A stretch of 64,000 nt of DNA from Echinarachnius parma (GCA_037951105.1 JBAMJV010002999.1:1-64000), one strand, 5' to 3'; counted from the stretch's first letter, positions 24,501 through 34,330 are shown. A program made the numbers and translations. The notes: generated from the sequence alone by a model not told the origin.

Positions 24501-27141
24501 TTCCCTCCGTACTGCTTGGTTTTATGGGCGCCGTACATATGACTGCGGTTTTCTTATTGGTGAATATGCCTACCTTCTCCGTTATATTTTCAAACGAAGT
24601 CGGCCACACGACTGAAAAGAGGACAAGGAAGACATCAGCCTGTGGGTAGCTTGAAGGTCGTAGTCGCTGGTAGCACTCGTTTCCTGAACATCAAAAGAGG
24701 ACCAACGTCATAACATTATGGTTCATGATAATTCATGACAAAGATTTCAATTATTCAAACATAAACAGGAACTTTTCATTCAAAATTATTGTTTTTCTTT
24801 GGTGGCCCTATCGACAACAACAACATAATGGAAACCTACGAGAAGAAAATACATAATGTGTGGTGCCCCCCCCCCCCCCGATTATTTAGGTGCCTACCCC
24901 ACCCGAAATATTCCGACCACGCTATATTCCACTATACCAAAACAGAATGGATCTTCGACTGCGCGCAGTCGAAAATTATGCCTCCGCTATGACGCGATTT
25001 TGATATCAAGCCCAAAATATGAACCTGCACTTAATTAATTTTTAAATATATTTTTCATATATCTTGATTCCTGTGACCTTGACCATAATTATGACCCCAA
25101 ACTGAGATGGCTAGATTGGCTTCCTAAGAAACATTCAGGTATCAAGTTTGATTAAAATCTGACATTTAGTTCTTGAGATTTTGCCATTACAAGCTTTTTT
25201 GCATGTATAATGAGTCCTATGACCTTGACCTCAACCTGATTACCCCAACATTTTATGGCTACATTGACTCTTTATGATACATTCAGGTACCAAGTCTGAT
25301 TGAAATCTGACATTCAGTTCTTGAAATTTTGCCATTACAATCCATTTTTGCATATACATGTATATTGAGTCGTGTGACCTTGACCTTTGACCTCATGACC
25401 CCCAAATCTACTCAGATCATTGCCACCCCGATATGAACACTCATACCAAGTTTGAAATTAATCCATCAACCGGTGTGTGAGAAAGATGCATTATTAAACA
25501 TATGTTGAGTCCTGTGACCTTGACCTTTGACCTCATGACTCCAAAATCTAATCAGATCATTGGCACCCATGAACCAAGTTTGGTGAGAATCCGTCAATCA
25601 GTTCTTAAGATAACGCGATCACAAGTCTGCAATGCGTAATGTCACTGGACCCTTCATCTTGATGCCTTTCCAGAGGACTTTGCATTCAATTGGCTAGCCC
25701 TGCAACAGAGGGTAATTCAATGCGATGCCAAGAGTCACTTTTTTTTTGCAACTTTTTAACAACTGGCCAGATTGAATATTTTTTGAATAATTGGTTTTCA
25801 TGGATCAATAAATGGAAGACCAAATTGTGCTCGTTTTTCATTTTTTAAATATCAAATGAGTACTATTTACCACATGTATCCCATAGGCCAAGCGTGTATG
25901 GTTCTCCGCCGATCATTGCTGTAATTACCTCATAATTGTCAAAAACCTATGATTCAAGACAGAGATAAGTCGATAATTACTAGTTAATATTACAGGATTA
26001 ACGGCTAACGCAAAATGTCATGGCCGAGGCTTAGCTTCTTGTTGTTGAATACTGAATTGTAGTAGAAATAAAAAATAATAATCTGCCAAATAGATGAATA
26101 ATTTGTCAACTGAACAAAAATAAGACAATTATGTTTAGAAGCAGAATTCTTAAGTGAGATAACTGTTTACAAGTACATTGACTCCTCTGTTGCTGCCTTT
26201 TTGATGGCTCGGTTATATGAATGCTGATAAACAAATTGTCACGTACAAACATCTGAACTGGATGATCAACTTTTACCTTCAGTTTAAGCATGTTCCCTTT
26301 CAAATAAAATAATACATTTTTGGCCAAGAGGATCTACAGGCCTACGAGTAAAATTTAAAATAAATTAAACAAATAGAACGCCTGCTTCGTCGGAGCGTTA
26401 CATCAATAATGTCTCGTGGTTTCATATGAAACCACAGACCCAGGGCCAGGACCATATATATTCTGATATGTTAGGATAATTTTGGCAAAAAGTTCCAGTC
26501 TATTAGTCTTTTATAGACACATTTGTGACTATTAATATTTAACATTCGAAATAACAGGTTTGAATTTCTCCTTCCGACAATGTATACATATCTTTGAATA
26601 CTAAGATTGTTGTAAAATCAAAAGTAACGGCCTTTTTTATTATTATATTTCACATGGAAGTAACAGATTTGTTAGCTTCTACTGGAAACTTTTTTGTATC
26701 CCTGAGCGCCCAAAATTGCTCACAAATCCCTATATGGACATGTTATCAAGTTTGTTCATATATCGTCATGCACATTATTTAATTACAGTAAAAAAAAAAT
26801 TGTCTTAGCGGCCACATGTCTATAGTAGCCAATCTACGTACAGTGGGCGCTGCAGAGAAAATAAATATTATGGAGCATGTCTATAGACAGAGGCTTCTTT
26901 TTATGTTGCCCTTGAGTGGTCACTACAAACAGGTCTGAGTGTACTCTTATGGTTGGCACATATTCAACTGGAATTATTGTGTATCCAATAACTAGTACTC
27001 GTACTCACTGTTGGTAGTAAATGTTCAGTCGGAAAACTCCCTGTTGTAAACGTGGTGATCATCACGGTTTTCCCGACACAAGGGTCCCCAACAACCACGC
27101 ATTTGATTGTCTGCATCTTACTCTATATATGCTGCAGTTTT
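9788..27141 (-). CDS. Rho-family GTPase fused to a ZU5 domain (8-exon model)
   Basis: Eight exons, each bounded by AG/GT and with matching phases, give about 366 residues: GTPase (1-194), linker (~195-246), ZU5 (~250-340), short tail. The GTPase has all Rho signatures in order: P-loop GDPCVGKT, switch [28 protein letters not shown] (which leads into the Rho insert) and ECSA. Rho GTPases switch between GDP and GTP states to control actin and polarity. ZU5 is an adaptor or autoprocessing domain in UNC5, ankyrin and PIDD. The start ATG is chosen because an in-frame TAG lies just upstream and the first residues [11 protein letters not shown] match Cdc42. A good acceptor at 27141 implies a non-coding first exon upstream. 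There is no CaaX box; the ORF splices onward into the linker where other Rho proteins end. Introns are full of transposons. Function is inferred: an atypical, probably GTPase-poor Rho adaptor. Confidence 0.85.
9970..10354. mobile_element. MITE-B copy
   Basis: Begins ttaaagggacttagtaa and ends ttactagatccctttaa; about 385 bp. Lies 108 bp upstream (minus-strand sense) of candidate exon 8. Confidence 0.82.
10895..10914. repeat. G20 homopolymer
   Basis: Uninterrupted G run in the intron between exons 7 and 8. Confidence 0.9.
11122..11411 (-). CDS. Rho-ZU5 exon 7: ZU5 domain
   Basis: The ORF shows the ZU5 pattern: [19 protein letters not shown] followed by PPGAI, then [19 protein letters not shown] and a closing IPHC. 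The acceptor aatatttag gives the phase needed for exon 6. The 3' end is uncertain. Donor GAT|gtacag at 11122 gives phase 0 and joins exon 8. Without splicing the frame reads 12 codons more (NKFSESTWL region) to a TAG ending at 11086. The domain is near full length in either case. Confidence 0.85.
11641..11959. mobile_element. MITE-D copy
   Basis: Inverted ends: ttaaagggactgtccgcctt and aaaggcggagagtcccttta. About 320 bp. A half copy lies at 42855-42998. Confidence 0.8.
11981..12088. mobile_element. MITE-C right-end fragment
   Basis: Contains cttggtaacgattttcattgg and ends gggccaccctgtag, like the right halves of the copies at 12629 and 18632. Confidence 0.7.
12418..12569 (-). CDS. Rho-ZU5 exon 6: acidic Ser/Thr-rich linker
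   Basis: 152 nt (1 + 50 codons + 1). The sequence begins [16 protein letters not shown] and ends [10 protein letters not shown]; it is rich in Ser, Thr, Asp and Glu and probably disordered. Acceptor ctatcag and donor gttagt fit. Phases match exon 5 (2) and exon 7 (1). It lies almost 10 kb from exon 5. A partial copy of this exon and its upstream intron is found at 17869-17907. Confidence 0.75.
12629..13173. mobile_element. MITE-C copy 1 with a large internal hairpin
   Basis: Ends read aggttggccccaacaaaacg and gggggcaccctgt. The middle folds: gataaatcgcacttactgcc near 12832 pairs with agcagtaagtgcgatttatc near 12947. No ORF. Confidence 0.8.
13368..13778 (-). mobile_element. MITE-A copy, reverse orientation
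   Basis: Starts ttaaagggatagtttagtat; carries gagcgccctcttgtgtt and gagcatggtggagttataac, then tggtgcaggttttggttact, the complements of MITE-A blocks. Confidence 0.75.
13837..14093 (-). mobile_element. MITE-A short internal-deletion copy
   Basis: Ends aaaaggatagttgagttttgg and accaaaactcaactaccat, about 255 bp. Most of the interior is lost. Confidence 0.7.
15003..15575 (+). mobile_element. LINE 3' end with (CTTCAAA)n tail
   Basis: 15019-15309 reads [24 protein letters not shown] and [18 protein letters not shown], the common C-terminal end of LINE RTs. The element closes with aataaacttcaaacttcaaa, a heptamer tail. Confidence 0.75.
15840..16790 (+). other. AT-rich region, possible LINE 3' UTR
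   Basis: Ends in ccgaataaataataataatt, which resembles a LINE tail. The short ORF at 16564 has no recognised domain. Origin uncertain. Confidence 0.3.
17107..17868 (+). mobile_element. Tx1/L1-type LINE endonuclease fragment
   Basis: Reads [30 protein letters not shown], then in other frames [25 protein letters not shown] and [13 protein letters not shown], the APE endonuclease motifs in order. Several frameshifts. Its right end abuts the duplicated exon 6 piece. Confidence 0.75.
17841..17907 (-). pseudogene. Partial copy of Rho-ZU5 exon 6
   Basis: The acceptor (ctatcag) and about 15 codons ([15 protein letters not shown]) copy the start of exon 6, together with at least 60 bp of the flanking intron and then a MITE-C. 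The copy is cut near 17869 by LINE sequence. After the cut the frame reads a few codons to TAA at 17841. If used as an alternative terminal exon it would give a GTPase without ZU5; more likely it is a dead duplicate. Confidence 0.6.
17869..18480. repeat. Duplicated segment: exon 6 start, intron and MITE-C copy 2
   Basis: 17869-17970 matches 12522-12629 (exon 6 start plus intron). The MITE-C follows at once in both places (here aggggtggcccccaaaacg-like start). The right end of the MITE runs into a low-complexity array. Confidence 0.75.
18484..18568. repeat. (TTG)n, T25 and G19 runs
   Basis: Trinucleotide array followed by T and G homopolymers; the length may be unreliable. Confidence 0.9.
18632..19156. 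mobile_element. MITE-C copy 3
   Basis: Starts catggtggccccaaaacact and ends tggggccaccctgtatag. It has the same internal hairpin (gataaatcgcacttattgcc and gcaggaagtacgatttatca). Confidence 0.78.
19360..19830. repeat. Repeat family F, left half (split by the THAP element)
   Basis: Contains agactgcacgcagtcgagaa, tgatgcctccgcc and units like ggtaccaagtttgattgaaa plus gaccttgacctttgacc-type sequence. It continues at 21803 after the insertion. An unsplit relative lies at 24945-25640. Confidence 0.75.
20085..20305 (+). pseudogene. THAP zinc-finger domain, frameshifted
   Basis: Reads [13 protein letters not shown] up to a T run at 20157-20163. There the frame must change to continue as [20 protein letters not shown], then [13 protein letters not shown] and a stop. 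The C2-C-H zinc ligands (CQAFGC and CEDH) are present, so the domain is near complete. THAP binds DNA in P-type transposases and related host factors. Confidence 0.8.
21081..21295. mobile_element. Small nested inverted-repeat element
   Basis: aggcacacggtaaaatactg and its complement agtattttaccgtgtgcct close a ~215-bp unit inside the THAP element; about 29 bp are near perfect. Confidence 0.75.
21149..21184. repeat. Interstitial telomere-like repeat
   Basis: About five CCCTAA-type units (tccctaaccctaaccctag and on) within the nested element. Confidence 0.85.
21803..22075. repeat. Repeat family F, right half
   Basis: Resumes aagataacccgatc and ends with cgtacggacgtacggacgta and tgcctccggctacttcgtg, then gttgcggaggcata. 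Short cggacgta tandem units. Confidence 0.7.
22230..22321 (-). CDS. Rho-ZU5 exon 5: last helix of the GTPase and splice into the tail
   Basis: 92 nt starting [15 protein letters not shown], the last helix of a Rho GTPase, then a proline/basic stretch PPKPPKRNP in place of the usual polybasic region. There is no CaaX box. The reading frame would stop one codon after the donor (ACG|gtaatt). Splicing in phase 2 instead joins exon 6, whose single leading base completes Arg. Confidence 0.85.
22495..22513. repeat. C19 homopolymer
   Basis: Uninterrupted C run. Confidence 0.9.
22908..23139 (+). mobile_element. MITE-A internal-deletion copy
   Basis: Both ends present (gtggtacagttttgataagg; ataccaaaactgaactatcc), about 230 bp. 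Lies just downstream of Rho-ZU5 exon 4. Confidence 0.75.
23218..23415 (-). CDS. Rho-ZU5 exon 4: G4 motif, Rho insert, G5 motif
   Basis: 198 nt, 66 codons, phase 0 on both sides. It starts [19 protein letters not shown], continues [19 protein letters not shown] (G4 Asp present, then the Rho-specific insert region) and ends [11 protein letters not shown] with the G5 SA pair. Donor gtatgt. The exon boundary before W matches the usual Cdc42 junction. Confidence 0.9.
23720..24480 (+). mobile_element. LINE C-terminal and 3' end
   Basis: Reads [13 protein letters not shown], then [37 protein letters not shown]; 3' end with (ATTC)n near 24455. Same family as 4060-5075. Confidence 0.75.
24574..24683 (-). 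CDS. Rho-ZU5 exon 3: switch II
   Basis: 110 nt, entering with two bases that complete Gly, then [18 protein letters not shown] and [18 protein letters not shown], donor gtaggc. It is typical of Rho switch II and the following helix. Asn stands at the place of the catalytic Gln61 of Rac/Cdc42, and Cys/Gln replace the acidic pair of the QEDYDRLRP consensus. Confidence 0.87.
24866..24879. repeat. C14 homopolymer
   Basis: C run interrupting an otherwise unassigned stretch. Confidence 0.85.
24945..25640. repeat. Repeat family F, uninterrupted copy
   Basis: Starts cttcgactgcgcgcagtcga and tatgcctccgc, followed by about five diverged ~125-bp units of the form tgtgaccttgacctttgacc, tcatgacc, aatctaatcag, accaagtttgattgaaatct, gttcttgagatttt. 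Each full unit carries TGACCTTTGACCT, a DR1-type nuclear receptor half-site pair. Confidence 0.8.
25871..25946 (-). CDS. Rho-ZU5 exon 2: switch I and DTxG
   Basis: 76 nt, phase 0 to phase 1. It encodes [19 protein letters not shown] followed by GLWDTC and the first base of the next Gly. It matches Cdc42/Rac over the effector loop and second beta strand. The donor is gtaaat. Cys replaces the Ala of DTAG. It is too short to appear as a long ORF and was found by looking for the missing exon. Confidence 0.87.
25947..27008. other. Intron 1 of Rho-ZU5, no further exon seen
   Basis: AT-rich sequence without a recognisable element. The minus ORF 26106-26327 was tested as a GTPase exon and does not fit. 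Confidence 0.5.
27009..27141 (-). CDS. Rho-ZU5 exon 1: P-loop and switch I start
   Basis: Coding part 27009-27116, 36 codons, starting [17 protein letters not shown] and ending FPTEHLLPT before a consensus donor (gtgagt). The acceptor at 27142-27149 has a pyrimidine tract, so the exon carries about 25 nt of 5' UTR containing an in-frame TAG. Lys and Thr of the GKT motif are present. The usual Gly at position 12 is Pro and position 13 is Cys. The segment before PT has one residue more than Cdc42 (HLL instead of YV), inside the effector loop. Confidence 0.88.
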
Positions 27142-27283
27142 CTGAAAAGGGAAAATGTAACACGATAATCATTGGTACGTGTCAATTGATTAAAGGTAGG
27201 TGATTGGGGCCTCCCCAAAGAATTGACAAAACATTTAAACCATGTAACTAAATAGACATTAAGTGAACCCTACTGATCTATTA

Positions 27284-27518
<235 letters not shown>

Positions 27519-27539
27519 CGTTGTTCACGAAATCATTGA

Positions 27540-29015
27540 CTGACTGCCCACTTCGCATTCAACGCCTACTCTCATCAGGGTGCAGAGATATGATCCGACA
27601 GTGTCCTACACGCCTGGGAAGTAACATGTATACAGCAGATGCATTGTCAAGAGATGTGGATCCAGAGGCCGACATGAATGTGGAGCGCGAAGAAGACATC
27701 AATATCTACGTAGATGCAGTCATGATGAATCTGAAAGTGTCATCCAACAGACAGAAACAGTTTATTGAAGAAACAAAGAAAGACAAGACACTACAGCAGC
27801 TGTTATGTGTCATCAAAGATGTGTCCAGTAGCTATCCGAGAGTACTGGAACATCATAAGTGAGCTATCTGAAGCTCAAGGCTTGATACTCAAAGGCTACA
27901 AGATTGTTGTACCAGCATCAATGAGGCGTCAGATCCATGAGGGTCACCAGGGCATTGACAAATGCAAGAGTCGTCTTGTATCGGCACAGAATCAATCAAG
28001 ACGTTGCGGAAATGGTACAAGATTGCCATTCGTGCCTGATGTACAAGCCAAAACAGCAGACAGAGAGTCTGCAGCCTCATGCAGTGCCAAACAGACCATG
28101 GGGGAAAATCGCGGCTGATCTGTTCATGCTGAACAGGAAGGACTACCTAGTGATAGTAGACTACTATTCACAGTTTGTAGAGGTCCGTCAACTGAACTGA
28201 AATCGACTAGCAGCAATGCAGTGATTTTGCAGATAAAAGAAGTCTTTTCAAGACAAGGCACTCCATTTGAGCTAGTGACAGACAATGGTCCGCAGTTTGC
28301 AAGCCGCGAATTTCAGAGCTTCGCAACGGAGTGGGACTTCCGCCACACATCGTCAAGTCCAAACTACCCCAAATCAAATGGACTTGCAGAGAATGGAGTG
28401 AAGATCATGAAAAATCTCATTCGCAAGAGCCAACGAAGTGGACAGGATGTCTACAGAGCGCTACAGATATACAGGAGCACAACACTTGAGTGCCGCAAGT
28501 CGCCGGCGGAACTCCTGTACAGCAGACGATTGAGATCGAAACTGCCCATGCTGGACAATCTTCTTGATCCCCAGCACGTCAATCCTCGAACGGTGAGGGA
28601 AAGGAAGGAAGGGCATAAAGCAAACAAAAGAAACACTTTGACCAACACGCTCGAGACCTACCAGAGTTCAGCGTAGGAGATCATGTCAGACTTCAAGACA
28701 TGCAGAACAATCATTGGTCACAACACGGGGTCATCAGGACCAGGCTGCCAAATCGTTCATATTTGGTACAGCTCAACAACGGCGAGATTCGACGACGAAA
28801 TCGACGTCATATTCGACCGGCGCCACAACGCAGAGATGAGGGAATCATCGCAGCGCAGACGGACAGCGATTCCGAGGACGTCGCAGTCAACGATGACGAC
28901 AACTACGAGCGACGAGGTGATCGACCAGCGTCGCCAGGACCACCAGCGTCATCATACAGGACCACCAGGAGTGGACGACTCGTCAAGCCCCCGGAGCGCT
29001 TGGATCTTTAAGATT
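27540..29015 (+). mobile_element. Ty3/Gypsy-like pol 3' part (RNase H end and integrase), decayed
   Basis: In order across several frames: an RNase H end with YTADALSRD, an integrase H2C2 zinc finger (HEGHQG and CHSCLMYK), integrase core with Asp at about 28110 (AADLF), Asp in TDNGPQFA and Glu in GLAENGVK, then a basic tail ending RSGRLVKPPERLDL-stop. Breaks at about 27860, 27950, 28195 and 28675. No LTRs, gag, protease or RT are seen. It lies 400 bp upstream of Rho-ZU5 exon 1, in opposite orientation. Confidence 0.82.
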
Positions 29016-29097
29016 TAGGATAAACAGAACTTAAAGAAAATAGACAGTAAAAGATGCATGTTCCATGTTTGGACTTTAAAACAAACTGGACAAGAGT

Positions 29098-29657
29098 TTA
29101 AAGGGAAAGTTGAGTTTTGGTAGAGAGGGCGCTAGACTACTTAATTGGTTTGTGAGGTAATGAAAAACTGAGTGTAAAATTTGAAAGAGCATAATATTTA
29201 AACAATACAATCATCTTTGTTTGATCAAAATCGGTTCAGAAACGGCTGAAATATCCATAAATATAACAATTTGTAATAAACCCGGGGCCCCGGGTTTATT
29301 AGAGAATTTTGAACCAGCCGTTACAAATTCAAAATGCTTCCTCTTTTCAAAAAGTTACAAAATAGGTATTTAAATAGTTGTTGGTTATTTCTCTATCTAA
29401 TCACTATTTCAACAAAGCATCACATGCACAATATTTTATTCAAAATGGTTGAAACCGATGAGTGTTTTAGAGAGCGCCCTCTTACGTTTTAACGGCTCTT
29501 TTTGAATGATAACATGATCTTTACTACGTCATTTGTAATTTTGTGTTCCTTTCTAGTTATAACTATTAGTTTGTAATGTAATGATGCAGGTTTTGGTTAC
29601 TAAAATTCAGTTCCACTAAAACTGTACTCTCCTTACCAGAACTCAACTATCCCTTTA
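29098..29657 (-). mobile_element. MITE-A copy, reverse orientation
   Basis: Ends ttaaagggaaagttgagttt and cagaactcaactatccctt; carries gagagcgccctcttacgttt. About 560 bp. Confidence 0.8.
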
Positions 29658-30095
29658 AAAGGATTATTAAAATAAGACTCTTGAAATGAAACATTGAAGA
29701 GACTGTTAAATATTGAAAGTGAAAGTTACATTTTATTATGACAAAAAGCGTTCAGTTCAAATGTCATATTTGTAATTGTTATGTTTAACATTGTTGTTCT
29801 GTTGTCTCCACAGATTTCTGGATGAAGACCATGAGATGGACTGATTTATAGAGTTCACAAGATTAGAGTCAAATATGTCATAATGATGAAGTATTTGTAA
29901 ATGTTCAAAAACATGCATTGAATGAATAGTTCTTTAAAATATAAGTGAATTGAAACATATATAAAGTCACACAATTATAAAGATGCTGGATCGTCTAATA
30001 TGCTTTAATTGGTAAAAGTTTAAAGGCGATAAAGAAACAAAAATGTTTCAGTAAATTGCATGTATTATAATTGTGTAAAATGAAGGAAACCTTCT

Positions 30096-30490
30096 TTAAA
30101 GGGACTTAGTAACATTGTCCAAATCCTCAAAATAAAATTGTAATTCTAGCGGTTCCTTTATACCTTGTTGTATTCGTATTAACAATAAAATCATGGGACA
30201 GCTTTCGGTTTTTCAAATTTCCCTTTCATTACAAAGATATGTATGATTGAAGTATTTAGATAAGAAAATCTCCGGGCGAGATTTTCATCCCTGTACAAAG
30301 TGAATGCAGTGAGTTGGTGAATATCACCCAATATCACTTTGCATTTTCGCTCATTACTTGGCCATACATTGTCCATTTGACCTGAAATTTTCACACAATA
30401 CCCTGAGGACATATGAGATAACAACAGTATACATTGCATCAACCATTCATCAGTTTTTGCACATCTCAACAAAGTTACTAGATCCCTTTA
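30096..30490. mobile_element. MITE-B copy
   Basis: Starts ttaaagggacttagtaacat and ends ttactagatccctttaa. Highly similar to the copy at 9970. Confidence 0.82.
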
Positions 30491-30764
30491 AAGAAAGGGA
30501 GGTGTGCTGATAGTATATGTAGTACATTTAGGGTCTGATATGATAGACTATAGAATGTATCGACGTCGATGATGTCGACGTGCACTCAGCTTATAGAGTG
30601 CTGACTGTATGTATATCACGTGTTCCTCATCATGGATCACTGCGTGAGTAGCATCGTTGTGTAGATTGTGAATAAAGATTTATACCTGAAATGACGTTGT
30701 ACTGATTAGCATACTGACGAAACCATTGCAGACTTATGCGTCTTTGTTAGAGTGGGATTATATT

Positions 30765-31640
30765 ACATGATATTTGGTTGCATTTCGAGTAGAATAATTA
30801 TGAATATCTCTATTACAAATACAAAAATCTAAAAACTGAGAGGGTACTTTACCTTTACTTGCCTTATACATAAATGTTGCAGTTTGAATCTTATAAATAT
30901 CATGAACCTTTAATGTAAATAAACGAAGACAAATTGGGTCAGTATGTGCTAAATATGTGGAGCCAGATCATATTCGTAGGGCCTTTTTGGTAAGATTTAC
31001 AAAAAAAAATATTCTATTTTACTCTTAGAGTAAAATAGAATTTATTTTATTTTTAGAACAATGCCCGCAAACAACATTACAATAAGAAATTCTACATGTA
31101 GATAATATCAATGCATTATAAAGCATAAAAAGTATATTATGTGGGAGAATATATTTTAATCTATTCAAAATTCCAACTCCTTTTGCAACAGCAATCATTA
31201 TACTATCAATAAGTTTATTCCAACTGTTTCATCTATTGTGAATCCAAGAAATTTAACGAAATTCTTTTTTGAAAGGGGTATTCCATCAATACTTATTTTA
31301 TAATTCAAATTTTCATAATACTTTGAGTTTTTACTTTTAAAGTTGACATAATTTTTATTTTTTACATTTAAAGACAATTTATTACATTAAAACCATTTCG
31401 ATATCTTATTCATCTCTCGATTTAAAACTGTTATAAGATTTTCTAAATATATGTAAGAATAAAAAATATTAGTATCATCAGCAAACATAATATATGAAAG
31501 AATATCCGAAGAATTAAAAATATAATTCACATATATCAAAAATAAAAGTGGACCAAGAGTAGAGCCGTATGGTACAAATGTGTACCGTCCTATAAAGGTG
31601 CTGCCAGTGTGGCAAAAAAAGGTGCAGATTTTACCCATTT
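30765..31640 (-). mobile_element. LINE reverse transcriptase fragment (minus)
   Basis: Minus frames read GSTLGPLLFLIYVNYIF, IMFADDTNIFYS, ISIDGIPLSKKNFVKFLGF, LTKKALRI and further down LFTLKVHDIYKIQTATFMYK, the RT palm motifs and C-terminal end in order, with stops and shifts. Confidence 0.8.
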
Positions 31641-32940
31641 TTCCTTAGTGTGTATATCATTAGCCTTTGACGATTAATAGACATACACATTTACAAAAGT
31701 TTAAACTTCTCATTTCGTTATAACAATTAGATAAATGTAATTTATACAATTCTCCTCACCTACCGTGTATTATCCTGCCTTTCTCATGAAGTGAATCGCA
31801 TTAGGCACACGACTGCAGCACATGAGCGTTGTATCATGCCTATATAACTAGTATAGTACCAGTTTGAACTCTGAAATATTTTAGCAGTGTTTGAAATTAC
31901 GGCCATGTACGTGCATACATATGGTATGAAGCCACTAACATACTGTGACTAACGGGGAAGTCATGCAAAATAATTTACTGTATTGTATCGCATATAGAAC
32001 GGATGAATGATCAAATATATCGTATGAATCATTTATAATGATATTTGGGCTTGCTCGGTCCAAAGGTTGCAATATTACAATTATTTCCTCTTTGAGGGTT
32101 TGAGTCTACATCCAAAACCAGTGGCGTAGTAAATGAGTATATAAATGGCAAGAGCACGTACATTTCAAATCGAAACAACAGTTGTTTAATCATAATCCAT
32201 TTAAATAACGGCTGAAATATTCGCAGATAAAGGAATTCGAACACGAATCGTGGGCGTTGACTTTTATTCCCGATATTAGTAATATGAAATGTAAAATATA
32301 TAAATCCGACAAACTAGTACGAACATACCAAAATTACTTTCAAATTAAATCTGATAATATCTCTATTTATTTTAAATTAAATAAAAACAACACCAACAAA
32401 TGAAGGAAATGGTCGATAGATTGTGGTTTTAAAGGGATCTATAGTAACATTGTCCAACTCCACAAAACTTACCCACACTTTATTCAATGTCGCATGAAGG
32501 ACCTTCAAAAATAACTAATAAAATAAACAAAAATCATCATTTATCCCTATTATTAATCAAGAGTAAATTATTCTCTCATGTATTACTCAAAATCAAGACA
32601 AACTCTATTTAATTAATTACTGTTATTAACATCAAATAATTTATTTACATGCAATGTATCAGCTTTAATAATAAATGATGCTTATTAATCGCATTGTACA
32701 TTGTCTCAATGCGCTTTACAATTTACCAATTATATCCAAATGTACACTAAATATTAAAATCGCACTATTAATATATCCAAAATGAGAAGATTAAACTTAA
32801 TTACAATAATATCAACAGATTTTAACGAAGGGTGAACGAATCTCACAGATAATTTAAAGCGATCAACAATAACAAAACATTAAACATTACATTAATGAAT
32901 CAATTAAATAAACATTACAATTACATAGAATGGTTTGATC
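31641..32940. other. No gene recognised
   Basis: AT-rich; includes a short MITE-B end at 32430-32485 (taaagggatctatagtaaca). Confidence 0.5.
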
Positions 32941-33640
32941 ATTACGCACTAGAAAGAATACTTTTACTTAATGAGTGAAGAGGTTTGTTATAAGTATAGA
33001 AGCAAATAAAGTGACAGAAGACAGTAAGAGAATGAAGTTTAAAAGGAAGGTTATTCCAAAGTGTTTGGGCAAGGACCGGAAGGCGAAGGATCTTTTTCTA
33101 TAGACATTTGTTTTGTATCGCGGGATTTCAAGGAGCAATCGATCATGTACTAGTTGGTGTAAATAGCAAGGGGACTGTCCAATCATTATCTGTGAGGATC
33201 AAAATGTTATAACAAAATACACTTTTCAATCGGTAACCAATGTAAAGTTTGAAGGATGGGAGTGATGGGTGAATTATATGAAGATCCCACGACCATCCTT
33301 ACCGCAGTATTTTGAACTGTTATGACTTTCGGTGTTTCAGATGCAGGTAGTTCTTTAAGAAAGGAGTTACACGAGTCGAGACGAGATGTTACAAGGGAAT
33401 TATATAGTCTAGGAGTGTTGGGTTTATCTACGTAACTGGGTACCTTCTCAATTTGGCAGATAGCTGCCATAGAAGATGAACAAAACTTGTTTGCCATCTG
33501 ATTTCAATGTCAGGTGTTTGTCCATGATGACTCCTAAGGTCCTAGCTTCTTCAGCTGGTTTGATAAGGGCATTTCCAACTCATGTGTCAAAGTTTTGAGT
33601 GGGATTTGGGTTGAATTTTGTAATAGTTGTGAATGATTTT
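32940..33640 (-). mobile_element. CR1/L2-type LINE C-terminal fragment (minus)
   Basis: Reads SRLDSCNSFLKELPASET, VQNTAVRMVVGS, TPILQTLHWLPIEK, then LLLEIPRYKTNVYRKRSFAF, the standard C-terminal part of L2/CR1 polyproteins. Confidence 0.82.
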
Positions 33641-34275
33641 AGTTGTATTGTCATTCAGAATCAAATTATGTTGTTATCTGTAGCTCAGCTATCCTGACTT
33701 TTTCTACCCACATAAATCAAGACAATGCATCTCTCGTTTGATTTCCATTCAATCACAACATAATGCAAACGAGGCCAAAAGTTTTGAGAATGGCCATGAT
33801 TCGGGCAAAAAACACTTCATATTCCTGCACGACCATATCATTTTCTGGCAATATCATATCGTATCGGGCAAGCACATGTCATATTCTAATGGTTTCCTTC
33901 CATTATCCAATCCATCCCTTGAGTTATGCTTATAGTCTTCAGGACAATGGCCCCCTTGAAATTCAGTCATAGCTAGTATAGTCGGTCATCAGCCAAATTG
34001 CGTCCTGGATCATCCAGAACATTCTATTGCTGGTGACGGTTTTACTATTACTGAACTAACAAGCATACATTTGTAAATTCCTAAGCAGAACTAGAGGGAT
34101 TGACTGGGTAATACAAGGAAACAATTACAATATGTATGATGGCGAATAGCAACAACCAATAGGTCTGCAGGTTCAAACTGGTTTAACTGCATGGTTACCG
34201 GTAATCTTTGTCTGTTTAGGGCCGGGCTCAAGTTAACTCTAAAAAGACTGGGCTATTTTGAACCTTTAAAAAACT

Positions 34276-34330
34276 GGGGGGGGGGGGGGGGGGGGGGGGC
34301 TAAAAGGCCCCCCCCCCCCCCCCCCCCCCC
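34276..34330. repeat. G24-spacer-C23 inverted homopolymer
   Basis: A G run and a C run separated by eight bases could fold as a hairpin or reflect an assembly problem. Confidence 0.85.

Noticed and set aside
26106..26327. Minus ORF considered as a missing Rho exon
   Set aside because: The frame lacks DTxG and effector-loop motifs. The true exon 2 was found at 25871-25946 with exact phases.
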